A stretch of DNA of 34,433 nucleotides from CAYMCV01 sp964389005 (GCA_964389005.1 CAYMCV010000011.1:1-34433), one strand, 5' to 3'. Shown: positions 24,071-33,530, counted from the stretch's first letter. Numbers and translations: made by a program. Notes: generated by a model from the sequence alone, not told the origin.

Positions 24071-26590
24071 TTACATATTCTCGTTGATATAAATCTTAGC
24101 ACGACTTTGTATAATCTTCGCCACTTCTGCCGCTGTTTTTTGTCCTTCAAAATAAGGTGCGACTTCCTCCTGAATAATGGCCAATACACCGTCATCGTAA
24201 TTAAATACACGCGTAACACCTTGAATATATTCGCTTACATATGCCGCGCGTTCTGCAGAAATCGGCTCAATGATGATTTCTGTTTCATTGACATAATAGG
24301 TATCATCATATTCCACACGTGCTCCGTTTTCATCTTCATAGGACGGGCGTTTCTGTGCTTCCACAATCATCTTATCCAGTGACGTTTTGATAACGGGAAA
24401 ATCATATTCAATCTTATCTTGATACTCCGACGTCAGGAAGTAACGAATAAATTGCCAAGCTGCATCTTGATTCTTCGAATTTGCCGAGATTCCGTAAGTC
24501 ATTCCGGCATAAATACCCGCACCCGTACTGTTTGTTGCCGGGAATCCGACAAGTGCTACATTTTCGCCGAATGTCGCTTTCTCTACCCTGTTAAAATCTC
24601 TGAAGTTGCTGATATACATGTCATAAATCAGTGCCTTGTCATTTCTGAACTTATTCTCTTCTTCACTCCAGTCATAATTCCCGTCTTCCCACTTGGAGTT
24701 GTCATATTCCGCCGGATAAGAATTGGCAAATTCTAATAACTTAACGAACTCCTCCGAATCAAAATTGCAAACTCCACTCTGAACATCAATAAATTCATCT
24801 GCTGCCTTATTCATTGCCATATTAAGGATATCTGACTTGATTGTATCCGAATATGCCTTACATCCCGTGGTGTTTTCCCACTCGATGACTGTATTCAGAT
24901 TCCAATCTTTTCCGTTTACAACAGACTCTTTGACCGCTACCGTACCAATCGAGAACTGCGTAATCAATTGGCAAAGCTTTCCGTTAAATTCTCCGGCTTG
25001 ACGAATATTCGGTAAAATATTGTCTTTGCTGATTTCTTCATCTTTATCCATAAACGTATATAAATCCTGGAGCACACCTTTTTGCGCATAACTTGCAATC
25101 GGCATCTCCGTAGACAGAATCATGATATCCGGTGCCTTTCCCGCAACGATGTCGTTGTTCAACTGCGTCTCGCCCAAAGTATAATCTTCATCGGTATTGT
25201 AAACCGAATAATCAATCACACGAATTCTGTAATCATCACTCTTTTTATTGAAATCCAATGCCTGTAACTTGGCTTCGTAATTGACATAGACACCACCCAT
25301 CGTCAATATGGTTTTGTCCTTGATATCCTCCGGATTTACCTTATCAAATACACATACTTGCGGTTTCTCACCATTTGAAAACGCAACAAACCGTGTTTCT
25401 GAGACTTGTGTAAACTGGTAATACTCATTCGTGCTGATATCGGAATCCATGAAATTCCAGATTTCTTTGACTTCTTTGCTTTCGACATTGTATCCGAAAA
25501 TCGCATTCTCGCCGCTCAACGTGAAATCATAACCAAAACCTGCTTTGTATTCAGAACCATAGTTGTAGGAAAGTGCATCCCCTGTATCTGTAATAGTACC
25601 GGTATTTAAATCAATTTCCATCAAGTGGTCGGTATAACTCTCGTTCGCTCCGGGAAGCCACTGAATGGTATAGAATTTGCCATTGCTATCCTGAATAAAG
25701 GAACCGATGTACTGGTCTGCTGATCCCTTTACCTCACCGCCGACGGGATTACCGTCTTGATCCCAAACGCGAATGACATTATTGCCACCGATTGCAAGGT
25801 TTCCCTCTTTGGTAAATGCCATGTTACTGATATATACATAATCTGCAGAATCCGCGCTTTCGGCCTTATACTCCTGCTGCCAAAGTTGATTGCCCTGTGA
25901 ATCGTACTTCTTCACATAAGCACGCGAAACCCATGTATACTCGCCGTTTGCATCCACTGACTCTTCCGACAAATTCGTGCTCAAATAGATATTACCCTGC
26001 GTATCCACCAAAAAGTAATTGGGATACTGATTCGGCTCCATTTCTATCTCAATTGTATTGGTTTCCCAAGTTGTTAAATCTATATCTGTAATCTTATAAA
26101 ATGTACTCTCAATCTCAACATCGTTATTATCATCTATAATATCTTCGCCTTCTTCCGGTGTATCCGCATTGTCATCGGTATCTTCCGCATTCTCATCGGT
26201 TCCTTCTGCATTGTCGCCGTCTTCGGTCTCAGCTTCCTCTTCCGGAACTTCTTCCGGTAAAGCCACTGCATCCACCGATTGTGCCGCCCTCATCATTTCT
26301 TCAGTCGTGGGACAATAATCTGTTTCGGGATATACGGTCTCCGTCACATACACCTTCCCATTTGCGACATAAATACGCTCCAACCAATTTGCCTCCAAGT
26401 CAATGGTTTTACTCTCATGAAAAACCGCTTGTTTGGCCGCGTCGGATGTACCTGCCGATGCAACACCGCCGCCCTGATTGCCTCCTTGATTCCCGTTCCC
26501 ACCGGGTTGTTTCTTACAGGAAGTCATTGCAAAAACCAACATGACTGCCATACCGAGACATACGATTCTCTTCCAACTAGATTTCTTCAT
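24071..26590 (-). CDS. Solute-binding lipoprotein with N-terminal propeller-like half (second copy)
   Basis: 839 residues from ATG 26590 (GGGAG upstream). A signal peptide ends in a lipobox-like MTSCKK, followed by a Gly/Asn/Gln-rich linker. An acidic insert with a 21-bp repeat comes next. The N-terminal half, to about residue 430, has repeated short strands like a beta-propeller (for example GNIYLSTNL, GNLAIGGNNVIRVWDQDGN, GKFYTIQW). The C-terminal half is an ABC-type family-1 binding protein: DFNKKSDDYRIRVIDYS, IVAGKAPDIMILS, DAAWQFIRYFLTSEYQD, and the closing EGQKTAAEVAKIIQSR. It is paralogous to the lipoprotein at 31290-33530 across the whole length. It overlaps the MacB-like gene by 14 bases. 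Ligand unknown; a sugar or glycan is likely given the CUT1 permeases. Confidence 0.85.
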   Translation of the reverse strand: MKKSSWKRIVCLGMAVMLVFAMTSCKKQPGGNGNQGGNQGGGVASAGTSDAAKQAVFHESKTIDLEANWLERIYVANGKVYVTETVYPETDYCPTTEEMMRAAQSVDAVALPEEVPEEEAETEDGDNAEGTDENAEDTDDNADTPEEGEDIIDDNNDVEIESTFYKITDIDLTTWETNTIEIEMEPNQYPNYFLVDTQGNIYLSTNLSEESVDANGEYTWVSRAYVKKYDSQGNQLWQQEYKAESADSADYVYISNMAFTKEGNLAIGGNNVIRVWDQDGNPVGGEVKGSADQYIGSFIQDSNGKFYTIQWLPGANESYTDHLMEIDLNTGTITDTGDALSYNYGSEYKAGFGYDFTLSGENAIFGYNVESKEVKEIWNFMDSDISTNEYYQFTQVSETRFVAFSNGEKPQVCVFDKVNPEDIKDKTILTMGGVYVNYEAKLQALDFNKKSDDYRIRVIDYSVYNTDEDYTLGETQLNNDIVAGKAPDIMILSTEMPIASYAQKGVLQDLYTFMDKDEEISKDNILPNIRQAGEFNGKLCQLITQFSIGTVAVKESVVNGKDWNLNTVIEWENTTGCKAYSDTIKSDILNMAMNKAADEFIDVQSGVCNFDSEEFVKLLEFANSYPAEYDNSKWEDGNYDWSEEENKFRNDKALIYDMYISNFRDFNRVEKATFGENVALVGFPATNSTGAGIYAGMTYGISANSKNQDAAWQFIRYFLTSEYQDKIEYDFPVIKTSLDKMIVEAQKRPSYEDENGARVEYDDTYYVNETEIIIEPISAERAAYVSEYIQGVTRVFNYDDGVLAIIQEEVAPYFEGQKTAAEVAKIIQSRAKIYINENM
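26163..26225. repeat. 21-bp repeat encoding acidic linker
   Basis: Three 21-base units (26163-26183, 26184-26204, 26205-26225) of type TCCGCATTGTCATCGGTATCT, in frame within the solute-binding protein gene. They encode seven-residue acidic units such as EDTDDNA in a linker between the lipobox and the propeller-like half. Confidence 0.7.
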
Positions 26591-27683
26591 TGTTTTCTCC
26601 CTCTTTTCTATGTTTCTGTTCTCGTTTTTTTCGTACAAAATCATTCCATTGATCAACCCACGCCGTGACTTTCTCCTTGGTCAATTTATGCTTACAAACG
26701 AAGTATATTCCTTCGCCGATGATTGCCATGACCAAAATGGTTGCACAAACCCACTGCCACAGTGCCGCCACTGCTGCCTTGTATTCCACACTGCGCGCGA
26801 CGTTCTCCCAAACAGGATAATAAATGGTATCAAGTTTCATCATCCTTTGGCGACGCATTTTTAACACATCTAAAAGTGACTCATAAGAAAATCTGGCACT
26901 GTTATCCACATATCGAATCTGCTTCTCATTCATCGTACAGGAATCTTTCAGTATTTGCAAGGCAAATCCCTTGACAACATTAGGAAGTACTGCCTCATAA
27001 AACAAAATTGAGGACGATTCACCATATGCCTGCATGGTTGTATAGGATACAAAGCATAAGTTTTCGTTATTTCCTGCTTCTTGGTATAGTTTACCGTCTT
27101 CTTTCTCATAAACCCCGACAATTCTGTGTTCGATTCCGCCAATGGTAACTTTTTTACCGACAATATCGGAAGAACCATATAACTGCCATGCTGTCTCCCT
27201 GTCAATAACCACTGCATCCTGCATGATATCAGACTCTGAGAAATATCCGCCGTCTAAAAGTTTGACCGGATGAAACAGAAAGAAATCACCCCCGACACCC
27301 CAAGCAGTCACATTGACCGAACCATAGTCGGTCGACATTGCGATAGATCCCATTGCTGCATACGAATCGGCATATAATCGTGCATTGTCATTTTTACGCG
27401 TAATGGATTTCTCCTGTAAAGCCTTTTCTGTATTATAACGCCATTCCGCAATGTTATCTGCATTCACGTCGGCTTTCTCCGCAAAAAAAGCCGTTACCTG
27501 CGCAGCGTCATTATCCGCAGACCAACGCTTTCCTTCCAACTGATCCGGAAGTGCATTCTTCTGAACGCATAAGACAATTGTAAATATAATAAAAAGTATC
27601 AGGAGTGCCGCGTAACACAAATATCGCATCCATGCGCGAATCGATATTCCGAATATTTGCGGCTTCAACCTTCGTTTCTTCAT
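26577..27683 (-). CDS. MacB periplasmic-core-like membrane protein, two helices
   Basis: 368 residues. One N-terminal helix (about 20-42) and one C-terminal helix (about 320-340) flank an extracellular domain. That domain resembles the MacB periplasmic core: LLDGGYFSESDIMQDAVVID, ETAWQLYGSSDIVGKKVTI, HRIVGVYEKEDG. Genuine MacB/FtsX permeases carry four helices and pair with an ATPase; here the FtsX helix bundle is missing and no ATPase gene is near. The C-terminal cytosolic tail is strongly basic. ATG 27683 has GGAGG upstream. Its upstream neighbour encodes a HlyD/MacA-like adaptor, the natural partner of a MacB core. It may be a stripped-down accessory that links adaptor and binding proteins; the function is inferred. 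Confidence 0.72.
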   Translation of the reverse strand: MKKRRLKPQIFGISIRAWMRYLCYAALLILFIIFTIVLCVQKNALPDQLEGKRWSADNDAAQVTAFFAEKADVNADNIAEWRYNTEKALQEKSITRKNDNARLYADSYAAMGSIAMSTDYGSVNVTAWGVGGDFFLFHPVKLLDGGYFSESDIMQDAVVIDRETAWQLYGSSDIVGKKVTIGGIEHRIVGVYEKEDGKLYQEAGNNENLCFVSYTTMQAYGESSSILFYEAVLPNVVKGFALQILKDSCTMNEKQIRYVDNSARFSYESLLDVLKMRRQRMMKLDTIYYPVWENVARSVEYKAAVAALWQWVCATILVMAIIGEGIYFVCKHKLTKEKVTAWVDQWNDFVRKKREQKHRKEGENNEEI

Positions 27684-27713
27684 TCCAAACCTCCATGCTG
27701 CAACCTAAAACTA

Positions 27714-29363
27714 CTATTCTATCAATCGCACCTGTTGCCCGGGTTCTACCGGTTTATTTGCTGTCGTCAGCACATACTCATATCCGTACAAAGCCGCAGA
27801 TATCGCAGTATTGGTATCATCAGAAGCCAGCACCTCCACTTCGGTCTTTGTTGCAACATATCGGTTTCCGAACGGTGTGGACTTCACCTCGACAATCAAG
27901 ATGAATTTCCCGTTATTGTCCTCACGAATAGCACTGTTTGGTACGATGAGGTCGTAATTGTTACTTTTTTGTCCGACAGATACACCCAGCGTCTGTCCCG
28001 GTTGCACGTCACCCGAAACCTCAAATGTCAGAATTTTGTTTTTACTCGGATTCTGACTGTCGACTTTGATGCTTTTCAACGTCAGTGAAATATCATTGTA
28101 ATACCATGAATTCTGTACCTCACCTTTGTCTCCGACGCTGACACGCTTCGCCTGCTCGTTTGTAACGGAGAAAGATACCGAACATTCCTTGCCGTCCACG
28201 CGAATTGTTGCAACCGCCTCGTCCGGTGATATGGTTTCTCCCGCAGTGTAACGCATCTCCATGACGGTTCCCGAAACCGGAGATTTGATTTCCGCACCTA
28301 CAGCGTTCTTCTGAAGCTCTTCAATCTTTAATTTTTTTGCAACAATGGCATCATACAAACTAACCAAATCCATCTCGGCAATGATTTCTTTCAGGATTTC
28401 CTCTTTGTCCGCCTGCGCCTTTTCCAATGTTGCCGCTGCATTTGCTGCATTTGTCCTAGCGGTCACCAATTCTTTGTTCAACGCCGTAACCTGATTGGAA
28501 ATTTCCGTACTGCCCGTCTTGTTGTCCAGAGCAAGTTTGGTACTGTCCACCGCTGCCTGTGCATTCGTAACCTGATTTTTTGCCGCCGTTAACTCCTGTG
28601 ATGCCGCCGCCAATATCTGCGATGCCGCATTATACGCCGCAATCAAATTGGCATCCGTGGGCGCATTTTTCAACGCTGCATCTGCCTGTGCCAACGCCGC
28701 ATCTGCCTGATCGTATGCATTTTGTTTCTGTGACAATGTCGCATCTGCGGTAACCTTCTGCTGCTGTGCATTATAATATGCGTTACTCTCTGCCGATGCA
28801 TCGATGTTCGTCTTTTCCAACACCGCAATGCGGTCTTCCAGCGATTTTACCGTTGCACTCGTACTTTTGACATTGTTCTCAGCTTCTGTTACTTTGCCCT
28901 CCAATGTCTCAAGTTTTGCCTGATTCTCCTGCAATGAAGATGTACTGCCCTTCTCGATATTATTGACTTCGGCACGTGTAAAGCCACCGCTTAATATTGC
29001 TTTCTCATACTCCAATTCCTGCTTCGCAAGTTCATCCTGTGCGGTAACAAGTTCCGCACTTTCGATATCTTTTAGCAGATAGAGGGTCTGCCCCTCATCC
29101 ACATGCTCGTCTTTTTTCACAAGCGCACTCTGGATTTCGCGGGTTTCCTTGACCATAACAGAGTATGGGTCTTCTGCCTCGACAACACCGCTTCCCCGAA
29201 TCTTAGTCGTGATGGTCCCGCTGTTAACGTATGCAGTCGCCACCTCCGGCAGGGAATAATTCATGATCGTATTTGAAAAAAATGTCAGCAACAGCATGAC
29301 TGCCAAAAATATAATTGCCGCATTTTTGATCCATTCCCGTTTTTTTGTGGATTTTTCTTCCAT
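27714..29363 (-). CDS. HlyD/MacA-type membrane fusion (adaptor) protein
   Basis: 549 residues. The order is an N-terminal anchor helix (about 12-32), the first half of a lipoyl-like domain (SGVVEAEDPYSVMVKE), a very long Ala/Gln/Asn-rich coiled coil (about 95-345), the second lipoyl half (AEIKSPVSGTVMEMRYTAGE), and beta-barrel and membrane-proximal domains. Adaptors of this kind link an inner-membrane exporter to outer components in Gram-negatives; in Gram-positives they sit on MacB-like exporters and protrude into the wall. ATG 29363 has GAGGTG upstream. It lies 45 bases after the MalG-like permease gene and 30 bases before the MacB-like gene, so an exporter-type module sits inside an importer operon. 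Confidence 0.86.
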   Translation of the reverse strand: MEEKSTKKREWIKNAAIIFLAVMLLLTFFSNTIMNYSLPEVATAYVNSGTITTKIRGSGVVEAEDPYSVMVKETREIQSALVKKDEHVDEGQTLYLLKDIESAELVTAQDELAKQELEYEKAILSGGFTRAEVNNIEKGSTSSLQENQAKLETLEGKVTEAENNVKSTSATVKSLEDRIAVLEKTNIDASAESNAYYNAQQQKVTADATLSQKQNAYDQADAALAQADAALKNAPTDANLIAAYNAASQILAAASQELTAAKNQVTNAQAAVDSTKLALDNKTGSTEISNQVTALNKELVTARTNAANAAATLEKAQADKEEILKEIIAEMDLVSLYDAIVAKKLKIEELQKNAVGAEIKSPVSGTVMEMRYTAGETISPDEAVATIRVDGKECSVSFSVTNEQAKRVSVGDKGEVQNSWYYNDISLTLKSIKVDSQNPSKNKILTFEVSGDVQPGQTLGVSVGQKSNNYDLIVPNSAIREDNNGKFILIVEVKSTPFGNRYVATKTEVEVLASDDTNTAISAALYGYEYVLTTANKPVEPGQQVRLIE

Positions 29364-29408
29364 TTTGCACCTCATTTCCGCGCATGTACGCTTATCATTC
29401 TCAAAAAT

Positions 29409-30335
29409 TTATCCTTTTACGCCGCCCTGGTAAGTAATTCCTTCCACCAGATAATCCTCGCCGTATAAAAACAACAGTAAACTCGGTATCATATAAATTG
29501 TTGCCACCGCAAATGCCAGTCCGATTTCTCCCGCATTGATCTTTGATAAAAAGATGGACAGGGGATGCATTTCCTCATCAGAAAGCAGAATCAGCGGCTG
29601 TTCGACCATGTTCCAATAGTCGATAAAAATCAATATTGCAACGGAATACATGGCCCCCTTGCACAACGGAACGTTGATTTTCGTAAATATCTGCCACTCG
29701 TTTGCGCCGTCAATTTTGGCTGCCTCAATCGTTGCGGATGGAACACGCTTCATATATTTCGTAAGCAAATATACGGCAAACGGTGAGAATATGCCGGGAA
29801 GCCAGATGGCCCACCGTGTATCAATCAGATTCAGCCACTCCGAAACCAAGAAGTTTGGAACCAGCGTAACCTGATATGGCATCAGCATAACTATGATATA
29901 TACAAAAAACAGGATTTCTTTCAGTCTTCCGCGAAATCGTGTAAACGCATAAGCAGCCAGCAGAGCCACCATCAATTGGAAAACCACGATCGGTAACACA
30001 TAAATAACCGAATTCCAGAATTTGAACAAATACTTCGGGCTTTTTAATAACACCGTGACATACTGACTGAATGTTACCTTATCCGGAATAAATTTAAGAT
30101 TTACGGTTTTGTTGACGAACACCTTACCTCCGGTATCCGTTGTCTCGAAAATAGCTCCGTAATTGGAAGAAATCTCCGAGCCGGTCATGAAGGAATTGGT
30201 CAGTGTCAATACAGTCGGCATCAGAAACAGAAACGCAAATATCGCTGCTATCACAGTCCAAAAGGCTATCTTAACGTAGTATTTCCACTTTTTCTTCGAT
30301 TTCTTTTTTTCTTCGAATTGTTTCATCCTGCGCAT
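29409..30335 (-). CDS. CUT1-type sugar ABC permease, MalG-like
   Basis: 308 residues with six predicted helices. The coupling loop ATIEAAKIDGANEWQIFTKI is close to the EAA consensus that contacts the ATPase. One helix precedes a large extracellular loop (about 45-95), typical of MalG. The start ATG 30335 has GGAGGAG upstream and lies one base after the MalF stop codon, so translation is coupled. It forms the channel with the MalF-like protein. The ATPase is not encoded here; CUT1 importers of Gram-positives often share one MsiK-type ATPase encoded elsewhere. Confidence 0.92.
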   Translation of the reverse strand: MRRMKQFEEKKKSKKKWKYYVKIAFWTVIAAIFAFLFLMPTVLTLTNSFMTGSEISSNYGAIFETTDTGGKVFVNKTVNLKFIPDKVTFSQYVTVLLKSPKYLFKFWNSVIYVLPIVVFQLMVALLAAYAFTRFRGRLKEILFFVYIIVMLMPYQVTLVPNFLVSEWLNLIDTRWAIWLPGIFSPFAVYLLTKYMKRVPSATIEAAKIDGANEWQIFTKINVPLCKGAMYSVAILIFIDYWNMVEQPLILLSDEEMHPLSIFLSKINAGEIGLAFAVATIYMIPSLLLFLYGEDYLVEGITYQGGVKG

Positions 30336-30336
30336 G

Positions 30337-31284
30337 CTACTCCTCCATATCCTTTCCGAACCAATTCTCGACAATATAGAGTGCCGCAATAATGATGATC
30401 ATAACAATCGCCATGATAATTGCCGCCGCCGACAATTTCTGATAATCCAATTGCCGAAACATATTATTCATATAGTTCTGTAATGTATAGAGCGATTCAT
30501 AGGGATAATCTCCCGTCAATAAGTATACTTCTCTAAAAATTTTGAAAGAACTGATTAAAGACATAATTGTAACAAATAGAAACGTCGGTGATAAATACCG
30601 AATCTTTATATAATAAAAAATCTTCCACTGCGAAGTCGTCTCCAATGCCGCCACTTCAAGTGCTTCCTTGGGAACCGTACCGAGCGCAGCCATAAAAAGA
30701 ATCATGTTGTATCCGAGATTCTTCCAAAGAAAAAGGAGTACAACCACAATCGGTGCATAATCCGACTTAAACCAGTCGATTTTGGCAATATCAAATATGC
30801 CCAACAAGACATTTACCGCCCCGTTAAAATCAAACAATACACGAAATATCAATACGACAGATGCCACCGGTACCATCATCGGACTTAGAAACGCAGTTCG
30901 AAACTGGCTGGCAAAGGGGATCTTTTTATCCAACATCAGTGCCAACAGCAAGGATAGTATGACCGCCAAAGGAACCGCAATCACAGAAAAGCGAAAGGTA
31001 TTCCATGCCGCCTGCTGAAACGCATTATTCTGAAAGACTGTCACGAAGTTATCAAAAAAAACAAATCTCTTGCTGATTGGGTTATCAACTACGGAGTAAA
31101 AAAAGACTACAAAAAACGGTAACACAAAGAATGTCATGACGCCCAGAAAGCTTGGGGTCAAAAATAACCCCAAGACTCTCCTTCTCTTCCATGACAATTT
31201 CTCATGTGGTACTTCTATTCTGTTGATTTCTTGATTCTGACTCTTGTCTTTCTTCTTCACTACGGTCTCCACATTGACTGACAA
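30337..31284 (-). CDS. CUT1-type sugar ABC permease, MalF-like
   Basis: 315 residues with six helices. The EAA loop is EALEVAALETTSQWKIFYYI, a looser match than in the partner, with the usual Gly after EAA...DG replaced (AALETT). Family features include a long first loop (NPISKRFVFFDNFVTVFQNN) and SPMMVPVASVVLIFRVLF. The first in-frame start is TTG at 31284, five bases after the lipoprotein stop, with no strong ribosome site; a GTG four codons later is an alternative, so the start is uncertain. It partners MalG and the two binding lipoproteins. Confidence 0.9.
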   Translation of the reverse strand: MSVNVETVVKKKDKSQNQEINRIEVPHEKLSWKRRRVLGLFLTPSFLGVMTFFVLPFFVVFFYSVVDNPISKRFVFFDNFVTVFQNNAFQQAAWNTFRFSVIAVPLAVILSLLLALMLDKKIPFASQFRTAFLSPMMVPVASVVLIFRVLFDFNGAVNVLLGIFDIAKIDWFKSDYAPIVVVLLFLWKNLGYNMILFMAALGTVPKEALEVAALETTSQWKIFYYIKIRYLSPTFLFVTIMSLISSFKIFREVYLLTGDYPYESLYTLQNYMNNMFRQLDYQKLSAAAIIMAIVMIIIIAALYIVENWFGKDMEE

Positions 31285-31289
31285 AGTTC

Positions 31290-33530
31290 TTATCGATTCT
31301 CATTTACATATATTTGGACACGACTCTGAATTATCTTCGCCACATCATTGGCACTTTTTTGCCCTTCAAAAAACGGCTTGGTCTCTTCATTGACAATCTT
31401 GTTTATTTCTTCGTCATAAGTTGAAAAACTCGTTGTATTCTCAATGAGGGTGCGAATCTCGTCCACTTCCTCCTGCGTCGTTGCGCCGACGGTAACCGTA
31501 TATCCGTCGCCCCAGCCCCAAGAAGCTCCTCCGTCGGTTTCTTTCATACTGTCTTGCAAAACCTTCTCGAATGCGGTTTTCTTCACAGGGAAAGCATATA
31601 AATATTCATCTTCCTGATACTCGTCGAGTAATCCCATCCGAATAAATTGCCATGCAGCATCTTTGTTCTTCGACTTCGAAGATATGGCTAATTGAGAACT
31701 GCTGTTCAACAGAATTGCACCATTCGTTCCGTCGGAATTCGGATAACCGATTGCCGTCATGTCTCCTTTAAATATCTGATTGTAAACCTGGTAAGAACCC
31801 GGGTCGCTCAAATACAGTTCCATAAAAAGCAAGGAGTTTGACTCTATCATTTCGGGTGCTGCCTTGGAAGAATCGTATTCATAATTTTCACTCGAGACAA
31901 ATGTATTCGCAAAGTTTAAAATGTCGACAAATTCCTTGGTCTCAAAATTACATTCTCCGGTCTCCCAATTGACATACCGCCCCATATTGTTCAAAGCACA
32001 GGTATACAGAACACTCTCCTTGGTCGCATATTCAAATATCTGTGTTCCCTGTGGCTGCTCATTCACATAAGCCATCATTTCTTCCATCGTCCATCCCGGC
32101 TCATCACCCAGCAAGGATGCGCGCCCCACAAGTGTATTGACTGAAAACATGGTCGGTGCAAAATATAGTTTGCCGTCGATTTCACATGCACCGAAAACAT
32201 TTTCAAGAAAATCTTCACGTTTCATGTCCGGATCTGAATCAATATAAGAATACAAGTCTTCCAACAATCCTTTGGATGCATAGGTCGCCGGATTGATTCC
32301 CGATGAAAAATCTATGATATCCGGCATGTTTCCGGAAGTTAAATCATTATTGAACTGTGCAATCCCTGTTTCCCAGTCATCCGTTGAATACTCCTTAACA
32401 GTGATACGATATTCCGCGTTATTTTTATTGAAATCAAGAATATTTTCTTTTACTTTTTCATCCAGATACAGACAGGCAAATGTAATTTCTTTTTTATCTG
32501 CGTTTTGTCCCGCTTCACCCGGCGTCAAAATGATTAGTTCGCTTTTAACTGATTCTCCATATGTCGAGCTGATTGCCAAAAGCCTACCGTCGGAAAGCGT
32601 GCTCACATATCTGATATTGTTTCCGTCAATGTCGATATTCATCCAATTCAAGAGTTCCTTGCTTTCACCCGTACTCATATCTGTCAGAATCAGCGTATTT
32701 CCGTCCAACATGAAAACATTCTCTGCATCGGCCGCAAACATATTGCCACCGTTACCCGTAAGTTTGATTTCGCCGGCCACATTTCCCGTTGCATCAATCT
32801 TCTTGGACACTCTGCCTTCATTTCCCCAGTAATTTACATAAACAGTACCGCTTTCGGTTATCACCATGTTCTCAACCCAACTGCCGATTGAGACTTCTCC
32901 GATTTTCTTTGCCTCGGCATCCAGAATCAATACCTTGTTCTTGCTCTCATCCTCACCGCCGACTGCAATGAAAAATTTGCCTTCTGCATTGACGCACATC
33001 GATTGAACATAGGTATTTTTGTCTCCCAAAACATCCTGGATTTCTGCAATCTCGCTCACGGTTCCATCCAATGCAACAGAAACCAAATGTTGCGTCGATG
33101 TGTAATCCGAATAATCTTCTTTGGTGTGACTTCCCTTAACCATAATTCCGACCATCTTACCATCTGCCAACATGGTAAGATTTCCGATGTATGTATCACT
33201 GTTCATTTCATATTGTAAAGGTGTCGATGTCTTCTCCATCGTATCAAGGTTAATCGTCTCGATACTGCAAGTTTGTGAATCTTCTTCATATTTGCTTAAA
33301 AGTGCCGTAAGCACGCCGTCGCGACATCCAATGATTTCCGGCGAACCGCCTTCCACCCAATCCGTATAGGTTGCATTATATGTAATATCTGAGGTACTGT
33401 TGCTCCCACTGCCGTTGCCGCTTCCCGTATCGACGTCGCCGCCATTCTTGTTACAAGCAGTAAGCCCCAATGATGCCGTCAGCATGAACAGTGCCATCAA
33501 AAGTGCCGTAATCCGTCTATGTTTCATCAT
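31290..33530 (-). CDS. Solute-binding lipoprotein with N-terminal propeller-like half (first copy)
   Basis: 746 residues from ATG 33530 (GGAGGAAATA upstream; a second ATG follows at once). The signal peptide ends in a lipobox near LGLTACNK, followed by a Gly/Ser/Asn linker. The N-terminal half, about 40-370, has strand repeats such as GKFFIAVGGEDE, GTVYVNYWGNEGR and GRLLAISSTYG, resembling a beta-propeller. The C-terminal half is a family-1 binding protein: DFNKNNAEYRITVKEYSTDD, LTSGNMPDIIDFSSG, DAAWQFIRMGLLDEYQ, and the closing FFEGQKSANDVAKIIQSR. It shares this whole plan with the lipoprotein at 24071-26590. It is the first gene of the transporter operon and its promoter is visible upstream. 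The ligand is unknown, probably a saccharide. Confidence 0.87.
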   Translation of the reverse strand: MMKHRRITALLMALFMLTASLGLTACNKNGGDVDTGSGNGSGSNSTSDITYNATYTDWVEGGSPEIIGCRDGVLTALLSKYEEDSQTCSIETINLDTMEKTSTPLQYEMNSDTYIGNLTMLADGKMVGIMVKGSHTKEDYSDYTSTQHLVSVALDGTVSEIAEIQDVLGDKNTYVQSMCVNAEGKFFIAVGGEDESKNKVLILDAEAKKIGEVSIGSWVENMVITESGTVYVNYWGNEGRVSKKIDATGNVAGEIKLTGNGGNMFAADAENVFMLDGNTLILTDMSTGESKELLNWMNIDIDGNNIRYVSTLSDGRLLAISSTYGESVKSELIILTPGEAGQNADKKEITFACLYLDEKVKENILDFNKNNAEYRITVKEYSTDDWETGIAQFNNDLTSGNMPDIIDFSSGINPATYASKGLLEDLYSYIDSDPDMKREDFLENVFGACEIDGKLYFAPTMFSVNTLVGRASLLGDEPGWTMEEMMAYVNEQPQGTQIFEYATKESVLYTCALNNMGRYVNWETGECNFETKEFVDILNFANTFVSSENYEYDSSKAAPEMIESNSLLFMELYLSDPGSYQVYNQIFKGDMTAIGYPNSDGTNGAILLNSSSQLAISSKSKNKDAAWQFIRMGLLDEYQEDEYLYAFPVKKTAFEKVLQDSMKETDGGASWGWGDGYTVTVGATTQEEVDEIRTLIENTTSFSTYDEEINKIVNEETKPFFEGQKSANDVAKIIQSRVQIYVNENR

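Noticed and set aside
26577..33530. A complete MacAB-type drug efflux pump.
   Set aside because: No ATPase and no FtsX permease bundle are encoded; only the adaptor and a core-like domain are present.
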